Source: Deltaproteobacteria bacterium (GTDB lineage: Bacteria > Desulfobacterota > Desulfarculia > Adiutricales > Adiutricaceae). From it: a DNA stretch of 8,631 nt. Positions 1 to 5,649 of the stretch are shown piece by piece (the first letter of the stretch is position 1; each line of letters opens with the position of its first letter). The notes under the pieces were generated by a model, which saw only the letters and a program-made list of their open reading frames with translations, was not told where the DNA came from and did not search any database. The stretch is from NCBI GenBank assembly GCA_031269135.1, contig JAISZP010000315.1, forward strand, positions 1 through 8,631. The letters are read 5' to 3'. Made by a program: the position numbers and the translations under genes.

Positions 1-1010
1 GGGATGGGTGTTCGGCAACTAGAGCACTCTCCGCTTGAGCTTAAGCGGTCTATGTTTATCTGGTAGCCTTCTCGGGAGATTAAGAGCTCTCCGCAACTAG
101 GGCAAATGGTGTCCGAAAAACCTTGACCGCGGGCATTTCCCAGATAGATGTGCCTTAGACCATTTTTCCGTCCGATTTCCCTCGCTTTCAATAAACTAGC
201 CACCGGGGTGGCAGGTATGTGATTTTGGAGGTGATGAGGAAAAAATCTGCTGACGTGCCAAGGGATGTCCAAACTTAAGCCGGCTAAGTATTTAGTCAGT
301 TTTTCCAGCTCTTGGTCGGAATCATTCAACCCGCCGATAAGCAGGGTCGTTATCTCCACCCATATATCTCTCGCCAAGGCGCGCTCGATATTCTCAGCGA
401 CTACGGATAAGCGCCCGCCGGCGACTGTTTTGTAGAAACTGTCGCTGAAGCTTTTAAGATCGATATTCATCGCCGAAACTTTTATGGTCTCAATCACCTC
501 TTTGCTCATGGAACCGTTGGTGACCCAGATGACCGGCAGTCCTTGGCTTATGGCTTGTCGTCCCAGATCTTGGGCGTATTCAAAAAATACCGTCGGTTCG
601 CTGTAGGTGAAGGACCAACTGTCGGCTCGTTGTTCTAGGGCGACTCCAGCCAGAGTTTCCACGATCCCTTCCGAAGCTGCGACCGCCGGCCAGTCTAAAC
701 CGGGACGGCTCAGATTATGGTTTTGGCAGCCAAGACAGGTAAAGTTGCATCCGGGGGCGCCGATGGAAAAAGTCATGGACCCTGGCTGAAAATGGTAGAG
801 GGGTTTCTTCTCCACCGGATCCAGCGCCAAAGCCTTGGTATAGCCGTAGTTCAAGCTGATTAACGTTCCGAAGCGGTTTTCCCTGGCTTGACACATTCCT
901 CTTTTACCAGGGGCGATTATGCAGGCTCTAAAGCAGAGACCGCATTCGACAGCGCCGACGCTCCCCGTAGGCCGCCACATTTCGGCGATATGAGGGGACT
1001 TAGAATTCAC
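1..1010 (-). CDS. amrS: AmmeMemoRadiSam-type radical SAM enzyme (AmrS-like), 3' end cut by window edge
   Basis: The reading frame is open from a GTG at 1010 to the left edge, giving 336 complete codons with no stop. The N-terminal part has a Cys cluster (C23, C26, C30, C40: CGLCFRAC...GMC), then DPVEKKPLYHF, then the radical SAM motif C88-x3-C92-x2-C95 (GCNFTCLGC) that binds a [4Fe-4S] cluster and SAM. Later landmarks are SFTYSEPTVF, NIDLKSF, WHVSRFFPHH and IYLGNARG. The C-terminal CPSCGE and CSSCRT pairs look like a zinc-ribbon tail. This order is typical of AmrS, a cytosolic family usually about 340 residues long, so only the last few residues are missing. Its substrate is not known to me; relatives are linked to AMMECR1 and MEMO1 proteins, neither of which is in view. 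The GTG overlaps the lptE stop by 11 bases with no clear Shine-Dalgarno, so translation is probably coupled. An ATG at 980 is the alternative start; it would still leave the N-terminal Cys cluster intact. Confidence 0.88.
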   Translation of the reverse strand, partial: MNSKSPHIAEMWRPTGSVGAVECGLCFRACIIAPGKRGMCQARENRFGTLISLNYGYTKALALDPVEKKPLYHFQPGSMTFSIGAPGCNFTCLGCQNHNLSRPGLDWPAVAASEGIVETLAGVALEQRADSWSFTYSEPTVFFEYAQDLGRQAISQGLPVIWVTNGSMSKEVIETIKVSAMNIDLKSFSDSFYKTVAGGRLSVVAENIERALARDIWVEITTLLIGGLNDSDQELEKLTKYLAGLSLDIPWHVSRFFPHHLQNHIPATPVASLLKAREIGRKNGLRHIYLGNARGQGFSDTICPSCGELLISREGYQINIDRLSSSGECSSCRTPI

Positions 1011-1566
1011 TGAACATCATCAAGCCGATTTTTTGACTGATGTCCTCCAACACCCAATTTAAGGCCTCGGCTTCTTGCATCTCCACCTGACCCATGTTTT
1101 GGCTGACCATATAAGTGCGGTAACTATAAAATTGCTGGCGCTTGGAGATGGCGGCGCCTTTCGAATCCGGTCGGGTCAACTGAGCGTCGACGGTGACCGA
1201 AGCGGTACGGCTCGACGACGCCTCTGGAGTGTCTTTGGAGGAGGTGCCCACGACGTCCCACGAACCGCTGCCGACGGCGACGGAAACGATGTTGAGAATC
1301 AGCTTCGCTTGGCTGCTGTCGGCGTCTAAGATCAAGCCGGGAGTTCCGGAGAGCCTTTCAATGACCGCTTCAGTCAGATCGGGACCCAGACGACCGAAGC
1401 GGCTATGGTTTGTGGCGATCGGCACCGACAGTCTCAATGGCTCCTCAAGGTTGAGCTGATACGGGCTGGCGGCGAGTCGATATCCGCAGGCCGTGAAGAA
1501 CGACGACAAAAAGAGCAGAATGGCCAAGAAGAGATAATAGGTGTTTCGGGCTTTAAGGGCCTTCAT
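1000..1566 (-). CDS. lptE: LPS-assembly lipoprotein LptE
   Basis: The 188-residue product resembles LptE, the lipoprotein plug of the LptDE translocon that inserts LPS into the outer membrane. The N-terminus is a lipoprotein signal: basic MKALKAR, a hydrophobic stretch at about residues 10-24, and a lipobox ending FFTAC with the lipidated cysteine at C27. GYR follows the cysteine, as is common in LptE (CGY). Residue +2 is Gly rather than Asp, which fits outer-membrane sorting. The rest is a small mixed alpha/beta domain of low sequence conservation, so the call rests on the N-terminus, the size, the weak LptE-like body (IATNHSRFGRLGPDLTEAVIERL) and the context. The ATG shares four bases (ATGA) with the nusB stop. 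A GAGG at 1574-1577 sits seven bases upstream of the start, which supports this start and coupled translation. Confidence 0.8.
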   Translation of the reverse strand: MKALKARNTYYLFLAILLFLSSFFTACGYRLAASPYQLNLEEPLRLSVPIATNHSRFGRLGPDLTEAVIERLSGTPGLILDADSSQAKLILNIVSVAVGSGSWDVVGTSSKDTPEASSSRTASVTVDAQLTRPDSKGAAISKRQQFYSYRTYMVSQNMGQVEMQEAEALNWVLEDISQKIGLMMFSEF

Positions 1567-2051
1567 GATTTAACCTCGATGCGGTTTAAAAGCCTATCAA
1601 GTATGCCGTTGATGAAAGCGGTGGAGTAGGCGTCTCCGAAGTCTTTGGCCAGCTCGATAGCCTCGTTTAAGCTTACGAGCGGCGGAATGTCCGTTCGGTA
1701 GCGCATTTCGTAATAGGCGAGCCGCAAGAGGGCCAGATCGACCATCGACATGCGATTTATGCTCCAATTAATGGCCGCTTCGTCAATGTCTTTGTCCAAT
1801 TCCTCGATATGGTCCGTGGCCCCGAGGAAGAGGTCTTTAGCCATAGGCCAGGCGATCTCGAACATTTCAAGACTCAGATCGAGAGCTTCTTCAAGGTCGT
1901 GTTGAGGCGCGAAATTTTGTTCGAAAAGCCGGACCGCCTCCTCAGGACGGAGTTCATCGCCGCCGGCTTGATGCTGAAACATCAGCCCCATAGCCAACCT
2001 GCGGGAGAGCCTGCGGGAGTCGTTGTCGGGGCTTTTGGAATTTGGCGTCAA
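1563..2051 (-). CDS. nusB: Transcription antitermination factor NusB
   Basis: The 162-residue protein matches NusB, the all-helical partner of NusE (S10) that binds boxA RNA in rRNA operon antitermination. Diagnostic segments are the N-terminal RRLSRRLAMGLMFQ helix, the central WSINRMSMVDLALLRLAYYE stretch, and the C-terminal LNEAIELAKDFG followed by AFINGILDRLL. The length is close to the family norm, with a short polar N-terminal tail. The first in-frame start is TTG at 2051. An AGGGA at 2059-2063 lies seven bases upstream and overlaps the ribH stop codon, so I prefer this start. The next in-frame ATG would remove the conserved Arg-rich first helix. The gene begins 10 bases after ribH and overlaps lptE by 4 bases. 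The ribH-nusB pairing is widespread in bacteria. Confidence 0.94.
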   Translation of the reverse strand: MTPNSKSPDNDSRRLSRRLAMGLMFQHQAGGDELRPEEAVRLFEQNFAPQHDLEEALDLSLEMFEIAWPMAKDLFLGATDHIEELDKDIDEAAINWSINRMSMVDLALLRLAYYEMRYRTDIPPLVSLNEAIELAKDFGDAYSTAFINGILDRLLNRIEVKS

Positions 2052-2061
2052 AGGCTTTTCC

Positions 2062-2538
2062 CTATTTATTTTGCCGCAACAAGCGCATCAAGTTGGCCAT
2101 CTCCAAGGCCGAGACCATGGCCTCATAGCCCTTGTTGCCGCTTTTGGTTCCGGCTCGGTCGATGGCTTGTTCGACATTGTCGCACGTCAGCACCCCGAAG
2201 ATTATCGGCACCGATGTCTCCAAGCCTACGTGAGCGAGTCCTTTGACGACCTCCGAGGCCACGTAGTCGAAGTGCGGGGTGTCTCCTCTGATTACCGCTC
2301 CTAAGGCGACTATGGACTCGTGCCGACCGCTTTTGGCCGCGACTTGCGCGGCCAGCGGCAATTCGAAAGAACCTGGCGTTTTGATTACGGTCAACAGAGA
2401 ATCGTCTCCGCCGTGTCTGAGGAAGGCGTCGCAAGCTCCCGCAAGGAGACGGTCCGTTATGAAGCTGTTGAAACGGCTGACCAATATCGCTATCGAAATA
2501 TCCTTGGCGGTGATGTTGGCTTCTATCGTCTTAGTCAT
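2062..2538 (-). CDS. ribH: 6,7-dimethyl-8-ribityllumazine synthase
   Basis: The product is the penultimate enzyme of riboflavin synthesis. It condenses 5-amino-6-ribitylamino-uracil with 3,4-dihydroxy-2-butanone 4-phosphate, the latter made by the RibB half of the upstream gene. With the ATG at 2538 the protein is 158 residues, a normal length. Visible motifs are SRFN (21-24), PGSFELP (55-61), [14 protein letters not shown] (80-93) with the catalytic His at 89, FGVLT (114-118), and DRAG...NKGYEA (127-140). Family members form cytosolic pentamers or 60-subunit icosahedral shells. The ATG is preceded by GGAG at a six-base spacing, so I chose it over an in-frame TTG at 2556 that overlaps the ribBA stop. 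The gap to ribBA is then 14 bases. No frameshift or missing active-site residue was seen. Confidence 0.96.
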   Translation of the reverse strand: MTKTIEANITAKDISIAILVSRFNSFITDRLLAGACDAFLRHGGDDSLLTVIKTPGSFELPLAAQVAAKSGRHESIVALGAVIRGDTPHFDYVASEVVKGLAHVGLETSVPIIFGVLTCDNVEQAIDRAGTKSGNKGYEAMVSALEMANLMRLLRQNK

Positions 2539-2552
2539 GAGCAACTCCAATG

Positions 2553-3761
2553 TCAACTCTTTCTTAAATGGAGCAAATGCCCCATCTTATTGCATTTTGT
2601 TTCCATGTAATTTATGTTTTCAGGCTTAGGCGGCACTTCCAACGGAACCCTTTCGACGACTTTAAGACCGTAGCCTTCCAGCCCCACCACTTTGGTCTGG
2701 TTGTTGGTCAGAAGCCGCATATTTTTAACGCCTAAATCTCTTAAGATTTGAGCGCCTAAGCCGTAATCCCTGAGATCTTCGGCGAATCCCAAGGCCAAAT
2801 TGGCCTCCACCGTATCGTAGCCTTGGTCTTGAAGGGCGTAGGCCTTTATTTTGTTGACCAGACCAATGCCTCGGCCTTCCTGCGGCACGTAAAGAAGGAT
2901 CCCGCGTTTGGCCTCGGTGATGAGCCTCAAGGCCTCTCGGAGTTGCTCGCCGCAGTCGCAACGTCTGGAACCCAGCGTGTCTCCGGTGAGGCATTGCGAG
3001 TGGACCCTCACCAAGATCGGGTCGTCGCTAGCGAGATTGCCGAGAGTCAAGGCTAAAAATTCCGCGTCATCCAACTGAGATCGGTAGGCCCACATGTCGA
3101 AATTGGCGATGTCGGTGGGAAGCGTCGTCTTGGCTTCCATGGTGACGAGTTTTTCGTGGCTCAGACGGTAGGCCACCAAATCCGCGACAGTTATGACTTT
3201 GATGTCGTGTTTTTTTGAAAAGATCTCAAGATCCGGCATCCTGGCCATAGAGCCGTCTTCGTTTAGAATTTCGCAGATGACCCCGGCCGGAATCAACCCG
3301 GCAAGTTTGGCCAAGTCCACGGAACCTTCAGTCTGGCCCGTTCTGACCAACACGCCGCCGGGCTTGGCTCTTAGAGGAAATATATGGCCGGGCATGACTA
3401 AATCGGAGGGTTTCGCGTCTTGATTGACGGCCGTCAAGATTGTCGTCGCCCGGTCGGCGGCCGAGATGCCCGTCGTCACGCCTCGTCTGGCCTCGATAGA
3501 TACGGTGAAAGCCGTCTGGAAGGGCGAGAGATTATCCTGCCACATTTGCGGCAAACCGAGCGATTCGACCTTTTCGGCGGTCATGGCCAAGCAGACTAAG
3601 CCTCTGGCGTGGGTGACCATAAAATTGATGGCCTGGGGCGTGACGTGCTGGGCGGCCAGAACCAGGTCGCCTTCATTTTCGCGGTTTTCGTCATCGACCA
3701 GGATGACCATCTTGCCGGATTTGATGTCTTCTAAAGCCTCTTCAATGCTTGCGATGGACAT
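2553..3761 (-). CDS. ribBA: Bifunctional 3,4-dihydroxy-2-butanone-4-phosphate synthase / GTP cyclohydrolase II
   Basis: This 402-residue fusion catalyses both entry steps of riboflavin synthesis. The N-terminal RibB domain (about 1-200) carries the acidic Mg-binding loop [11 protein letters not shown] (23-33), [13 protein letters not shown] (92-104), [10 protein letters not shown] and [15 protein letters not shown], and makes the four-carbon unit from ribulose 5-phosphate. The C-terminal RibA domain (about 205-395) has the zinc site C257, C268, C270 ([15 protein letters not shown]), [21 protein letters not shown] and GLEGYGL, and opens GTP. Both halves look complete. One oddity is NNQTK at 353-357, where most relatives I recall have NNP before a basic residue. 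The ATG at 3761 matches the family N-terminus ([20 protein letters not shown]) and has a GAGGA 11 bases upstream. It is the first gene of the visible operon. ribD and ribE are not in the window, so the pathway must be completed elsewhere. Confidence 0.96.
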   Translation of the reverse strand: MSIASIEEALEDIKSGKMVILVDDENRENEGDLVLAAQHVTPQAINFMVTHARGLVCLAMTAEKVESLGLPQMWQDNLSPFQTAFTVSIEARRGVTTGISAADRATTILTAVNQDAKPSDLVMPGHIFPLRAKPGGVLVRTGQTEGSVDLAKLAGLIPAGVICEILNEDGSMARMPDLEIFSKKHDIKVITVADLVAYRLSHEKLVTMEAKTTLPTDIANFDMWAYRSQLDDAEFLALTLGNLASDDPILVRVHSQCLTGDTLGSRRCDCGEQLREALRLITEAKRGILLYVPQEGRGIGLVNKIKAYALQDQGYDTVEANLALGFAEDLRDYGLGAQILRDLGVKNMRLLTNNQTKVVGLEGYGLKVVERVPLEVPPKPENINYMETKCNKMGHLLHLRKS

Positions 3762-3772
3762 AGAGCGAAGGA

Positions 3773-3777
3773 TCCTC
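3773..3777 (-). promoter_or_regulatory. Ribosome binding site of ribBA
   Basis: GAGGA on the minus strand, 11 bases before the ATG at 3761. The spacing is on the long side. It supports initiation at this ATG rather than at a codon in the unrecognised in-frame open stretch upstream. Confidence 0.55.
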
Positions 3778-3853
3778 GTCCCTTTACGGGGAGATGCGCA
3801 GCTGATCCCAAAGGCATCGGTCGAGACCTTCAGTCGGCGGCGATAGATGATGT

Positions 3854-3949
3854 AAGCTGAACTTTCGCGATAGATCCGACCGCTTGCGGCCGCACCTAAA
3901 ATATCGCGATGCGATCTTTCAAACTAGATATGATAACATGGTTCAGCTT
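3854..3949 (-). promoter_or_regulatory. Nested inverted repeats in the ribBA upstream region (candidate structured leader or operator)
   Basis: Three nested perfect or near-perfect inverted repeats lie about 90 bases before ribBA. The outer arms are AAGCTGAAC (3854-3862) and GTTCAGCTT (3941-3949). The middle arms are TCGCGATA (3865-3872) and TATCGCGA (3902-3909). The inner hairpin is GACCGC-TT-GCGGCC (3878-3891, one G-U pair in the minus-strand RNA). In the RNA the two 3' arms are separated by only two bases. It lacks the FMN riboswitch signature (GGGTGAAATTCCC and ACCGGCGGT boxes), so I do not call it that. It may be a leader fold, a protein-binding site or both; if transcription starts inside it, only the inner parts are in the RNA. 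Confidence 0.5.
3930..3938 (-). promoter_or_regulatory. Possible extended -10 promoter for the rib operon
   Basis: On the minus strand TGT-TATCAT gives an extended -10 (TGn plus TATCAT, 5 of 6 bases of TATAAT). No good -35 is seen at 16-18 bases; a TTGTCA at 3951-3956 is only about 13 bases away. Transcription would begin near 3923, leaving a leader of about 160 bases. This is a weak prediction from consensus matching alone. Confidence 0.3.
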
Positions 3950-4117
3950 GACAATAAAGGCCAATCGAAGCCTAGCAGCCTATGACCAGGGCGTCGCCGC
4001 CGGCGCATCGCCATACGCGACGGAACTGACGGTAGGCCTCGGGAAGCGTTTTGGCTTGGAAAATCAAGACGAATTTTGCGCACGTTTTGGTCCGGCTTTT
4101 AAATTTCGGAATTCCCG

Positions 4118-4223
4118 GTCTGAAACAATCGCCTCTGAGAATCGCCTCTGAGAATAGTCTCTGAAAATCGCCTGCGTCAATCGCTTATGAGAATAACCTG
4201 CGACAAGAGCCTGGAAAAATAAT
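4118..4223. repeat. Degenerate 13-bp tandem repeat array, about 8 units
   Basis: From 4133 the sequence falls into consecutive 13-bp units: CTCTGAGAATCGC (4133), CTCTGAGAATAGT (4146), CTCTGAAAATCGC (4159), CTGCGTCAATCGC (4172), TTATGAGAATAAC (4185), CTGCGACAAGAGC (4198) and CTGGAAAAATAAT (4211). A 15-base relative, GTCTGAAACAATCGC, precedes them at 4118. Units decay from left to right. The period is not a multiple of three, so coding is unlikely. The pattern resembles iteron-like protein-binding arrays, but no initiator gene or AT-rich origin signature is nearby. It could equally be a decaying slippage repeat. Confidence 0.75.
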
Positions 4224-4242
4224 TTAGTCTTCAAAGCAAAGT

Positions 4243-4278
4243 TTTGCCCCTGCCTCGATGTTTGTCCCTGCCTCGACG
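4243..4278. repeat. 18-bp tandem duplication
   Basis: TTTGCCCCTGCCTCGATG (4243-4260) is followed directly by TTTGTCCCTGCCTCGACG (4261-4278), with two mismatches. The second copy runs into a short hairpin, CGACG-TT-CGTCG (4274-4285). A longer inverted repeat TGCCCCT / AGGGGCA encloses the whole unit and ends just before TTATTATG, so it could fold as a weak stem in plus-strand RNA. Confidence 0.65.
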
Positions 4279-4482
4279 TTCGTCGCCGTAGGGGCATTAT
4301 TATGCGAGTCTAATGCAGATTCGAAATAATTCCGGGGCGTATGGGAAAAAAAGCGTCAAAAACACGCAGCCCTTAGATGAAAGGCCTCTTTTATGGGGAA
4401 TGGTTTTTTTTTGCGATTGCCGAACCGTCGATCATAAAAGAAAAAAATTGATGCCGGACGCTGCGTTTTTCTTGGCCAAGCA

Positions 4483-4498
4483 CTCGAAGTTTTTCGAG
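4483..4498. repeat. Short hairpin
   Basis: CTCGAA-GTTT-TTCGAG is a perfect 6-bp stem with a four-base loop, immediately preceded by the 10-bp palindrome CTTGGCCAAG at 4471-4480. No long T run follows on either strand, so it is not a clear intrinsic terminator. Its role is unknown. Confidence 0.45.
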
Positions 4499-4583
4499 CG
4501 TAATCAATAAACGACTGCTCAATGTATAGAAAAATAGCGCTACAAGCAATCTAGCGGTCGGCGTTGATGTTTAAATTCAACTC

Positions 4584-4612
4584 TTCACATCTTCTGCTAG
4601 ATGTGGTATAAT
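4584..4612 (+). promoter_or_regulatory. Strong sigma70-type promoter of the nfn operon
   Basis: The -35 box TTCACA (4584-4589, 5 of 6 bases of consensus) and the -10 box TATAAT (4607-4612, perfect) are separated by 17 bases, the optimal spacing. TGG directly before the -10 makes it an extended -10 as well. The predicted start is near 4619, giving a leader of about 150 bases before the first coding ATG. Confidence 0.82.
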
Positions 4613-4641
4613 GCCTGCCATAGGTTTCAACACCATAAAGA

Positions 4642-4690
4642 GGCCCATCATGGACACAATTTAATTTGAGCGTCCAAGGCCGTTTTTTTT
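4642..4690 (+). terminator. Terminator-like hairpin in the nfn leader (candidate attenuator)
   Basis: Arms GGCC (4642-4645) and TGGAC (4651-4655) can pair with GTCCA (4672-4676) and GGCC (4678-4681), leaving a CATCA/A internal loop. Then come G and eight consecutive Ts (4683-4690). It lies between the promoter and the coding start, so full termination here would silence the operon. A third GGCC at 4693-4696 could compete for the second one and draw the T run into a loop, an arrangement compatible with attenuation. The fold is inferred by eye. Confidence 0.5.
4650..4664 (+). CDS. Possible four-codon leader peptide (MDTI)
   Basis: ATG GAC ACA ATT TAA is preceded by AGAGG six bases upstream, a reasonable ribosome binding site. 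The start codon and second codon form the 5' arm of the terminator-like stem, so ribosome loading here would disrupt that hairpin. It contains no run of identical regulatory codons. Translation is speculative. Confidence 0.25.
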   Translation: MDTI

Positions 4691-4716
4691 GTGGCCAAAA
4701 TTCTCGTAAAGCCAGG

Positions 4717-4749
4717 AACGCTGGGAGGTTACAGACTGCCGTCAGCGTT
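4717..4749 (+). promoter_or_regulatory. Second leader stem-loop with a Shine-Dalgarno-like loop
   Basis: AACGCTG (4717-4723) and CAGCGTT (4743-4749) form a perfect 7-bp stem. The 19-base loop begins with GGAGG (4724-4728). No start codon follows that GGAGG at useful spacing. The real ribosome binding site, AAGGAG (4759-4764), begins ten bases after the stem, so the structure may affect initiation. Confidence 0.4.
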
Positions 4750-4770
4750 ACATCCACTAAGGAGTCTCAA

Positions 4771-5610
4771 ATGCCTTCGCCGATTATTTCAAAGGAAGAG
4801 CTCATACCCGGTCAGACCAGTAAACTTGTGATTCACGCCCCACACATTGCCGCAAAGGCCGAGCCAGGCAATTTTGTGATGTTGCGCGTCGCGGATGCTG
4901 GGGAGCGCTTTCCATTGACCATCGCCGACGTCGACAGCAAGGAAGGCACCATAACCATAGTTTATTTGGTTATGGGCAAATCCACCACCCTATTAGAAGA
5001 GCTCGGGGCCGGCGACAGCATCCTCGATCTCTGCGGACCTTTGGGAAAAAGCACACACATTGAGAAATGCGGCACAGTGATTTGCGTCGGCGGCGGCACA
5101 GGCATCGCCGCGATGCATCACATAGCCAAGGGACACGCCAAAGCGGGAAACCACGTAGTGTCCATCATCGGCGCCCGCACTAAAGATCGTCTTTTGCTGG
5201 AGAAGGAACTGTCGCTTTTTTGCGGCGAGATGCTTATCTGCACCGATGACGGGAGTTACGGCGTCAAAGGCATCGTGACGGACCTTTTGGTTCAACGCCT
5301 CACTCAAGATAAGAATGTGGCTGAAGTCGTGGCTGTAGGCCCTGTTCCGATGATGGAAGCCGTCGCCAGGACCACGTTGCCTTTCAAAACCAAAACCATC
5401 GTCAGTCTAAACTCCATCATGATCGACGGCATGGGCATGTGCGGCGCCTGCCGCGTAAGCGTAGGCGGCGAGACTAAATTCACCTGCGTCGATGGTCCTG
5501 AATTCGACGGGCATCTGGTGGACTTCAACGAGCTCAAACAGCGCCTCAAGGCCTTCCGCGAGCAAGAGCAGGTCTCCGTCAACACTATAAAGAAAAAATG
5601 CTGCTGCTAG
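4771..5610 (+). CDS. nfnA: NfnA/SudB-like small subunit, FAD and [2Fe-2S] ferredoxin:NAD(P) oxidoreductase
   Basis: The 279-residue product belongs to the ferredoxin-NADP-reductase-like family that includes NfnA, SudB and PyrK. It has a beta-barrel FAD domain with ERFPLTIAD (45-53), a nucleotide-binding half with VGGGTGIAAMHHIAK (106-120) and GPVPMM (190-195), and a C-terminal iron-sulfur segment with IDGMGMCGACRV and FTCVDGPEF, where C224, C227, C239 and probably D219 would bind a [2Fe-2S] cluster. In NfnAB complexes this subunit handles NAD(H) and pairs with the larger subunit encoded downstream, reversibly coupling NADH, NADPH and ferredoxin by flavin-based bifurcation. SudAB names were given for sulfide dehydrogenase activity. 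I chose ATG 4771 because of AAGGAG six bases upstream and the family-like N-terminus; an in-frame ATG at 4666 lies inside the leader hairpin. The protein ends in KKKCCC, an unusual triple-Cys tail. Bifurcation itself cannot be proven from sequence. Confidence 0.88.
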   Translation: MPSPIISKEELIPGQTSKLVIHAPHIAAKAEPGNFVMLRVADAGERFPLTIADVDSKEGTITIVYLVMGKSTTLLEELGAGDSILDLCGPLGKSTHIEKCGTVICVGGGTGIAAMHHIAKGHAKAGNHVVSIIGARTKDRLLLEKELSLFCGEMLICTDDGSYGVKGIVTDLLVQRLTQDKNVAEVVAVGPVPMMEAVARTTLPFKTKTIVSLNSIMIDGMGMCGACRVSVGGETKFTCVDGPEFDGHLVDFNELKQRLKAFREQEQVSVNTIKKKCCC

Positions 5611-5624
5611 TTCGGCGGTTTTTT
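5601..5624 (+). terminator. Intercistronic terminator-like hairpin overlapping the nfnA stop
   Basis: CTGCTG (5601-5606) can pair with CGGCGG (5613-5618) through four Watson-Crick and two G-U pairs, with loop CTAGTT containing the stop codon. Six Ts follow (5619-5624), and an A run (5592-5597) precedes. It may cause partial termination and lower nfnB expression, or protect the 3' end of a processed nfnA message. The stem is short. Confidence 0.35.
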
Positions 5625-5649
5625 CGTTGCAGTGAACGTGTGAGCGCCC

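Larger units (their letters stand above)
3950..4583. other. Non-coding part of the divergent intergenic region
   Basis: No convincing gene was found between the rib upstream element and the nfn promoter. Short open frames exist (3909-4151 and 4313-4510 on plus, 4064-4297 on minus), but their products show no recognisable motif. They run across repeats and lack clear ribosome binding sites. The stretch holds a 13-bp tandem array, an 18-bp tandem pair, a 10-bp palindrome (CTTGGCCAAG, 4471-4480), a CTCGAA-GTTT-TTCGAG hairpin (4483-4498), a nine-T run at 4404-4412 and several A runs. The right part is visibly more A/T-rich than the coding regions. Confidence 0.6.

Noticed and set aside
2539..2556. 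TTG start for RibH at 2556 overlapping the ribBA stop
   Set aside because: It adds MTLELL, not typical of RibH. The ATG at 2538 has a better ribosome binding site (GGAG, six-base spacing).
3424..3846. 140-codon plus-strand open frame opposite ribBA
   Set aside because: Antisense shadow of a clearly conserved gene.
3762..3920. In-frame open stretch upstream of RibBA as an N-terminal extension
   Set aside because: No start codon with a ribosome binding site, sequence not family-like, and it overlaps the inverted-repeat element. RibBA proteins normally begin where ATG 3761 does.
3762..3950. FMN riboswitch before ribBA
   Set aside because: The conserved core boxes of the RFN element are not present on the minus strand. 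Only unrelated stems are seen.
3909..4151. 80-codon plus-strand open frame in the intergenic region
   Set aside because: No recognisable motif, no ribosome binding site, starts inside the inverted-repeat arm and ends in the 13-bp array.
4118..4223. CRISPR array
   Set aside because: Units are 13 bp, contiguous and degenerate with no spacers, and no cas gene is present.
4064..4297. 77-codon minus-strand open frame
   Set aside because: It is built largely from the 13-bp and 18-bp repeats and has no family resemblance.
4313..4510. 65-codon plus-strand open frame
   Set aside because: Lys- and Phe-rich translation of homopolymer runs, with no ribosome binding site or homologous motif recognised.
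4666..4770. In-frame N-terminal extension of NfnA from an ATG at 4666
   Set aside because: It starts inside the terminator-like hairpin, lacks a ribosome binding site and encodes sequence unlike the family N-terminus. ATG 4771 has AAGGAG at ideal spacing.
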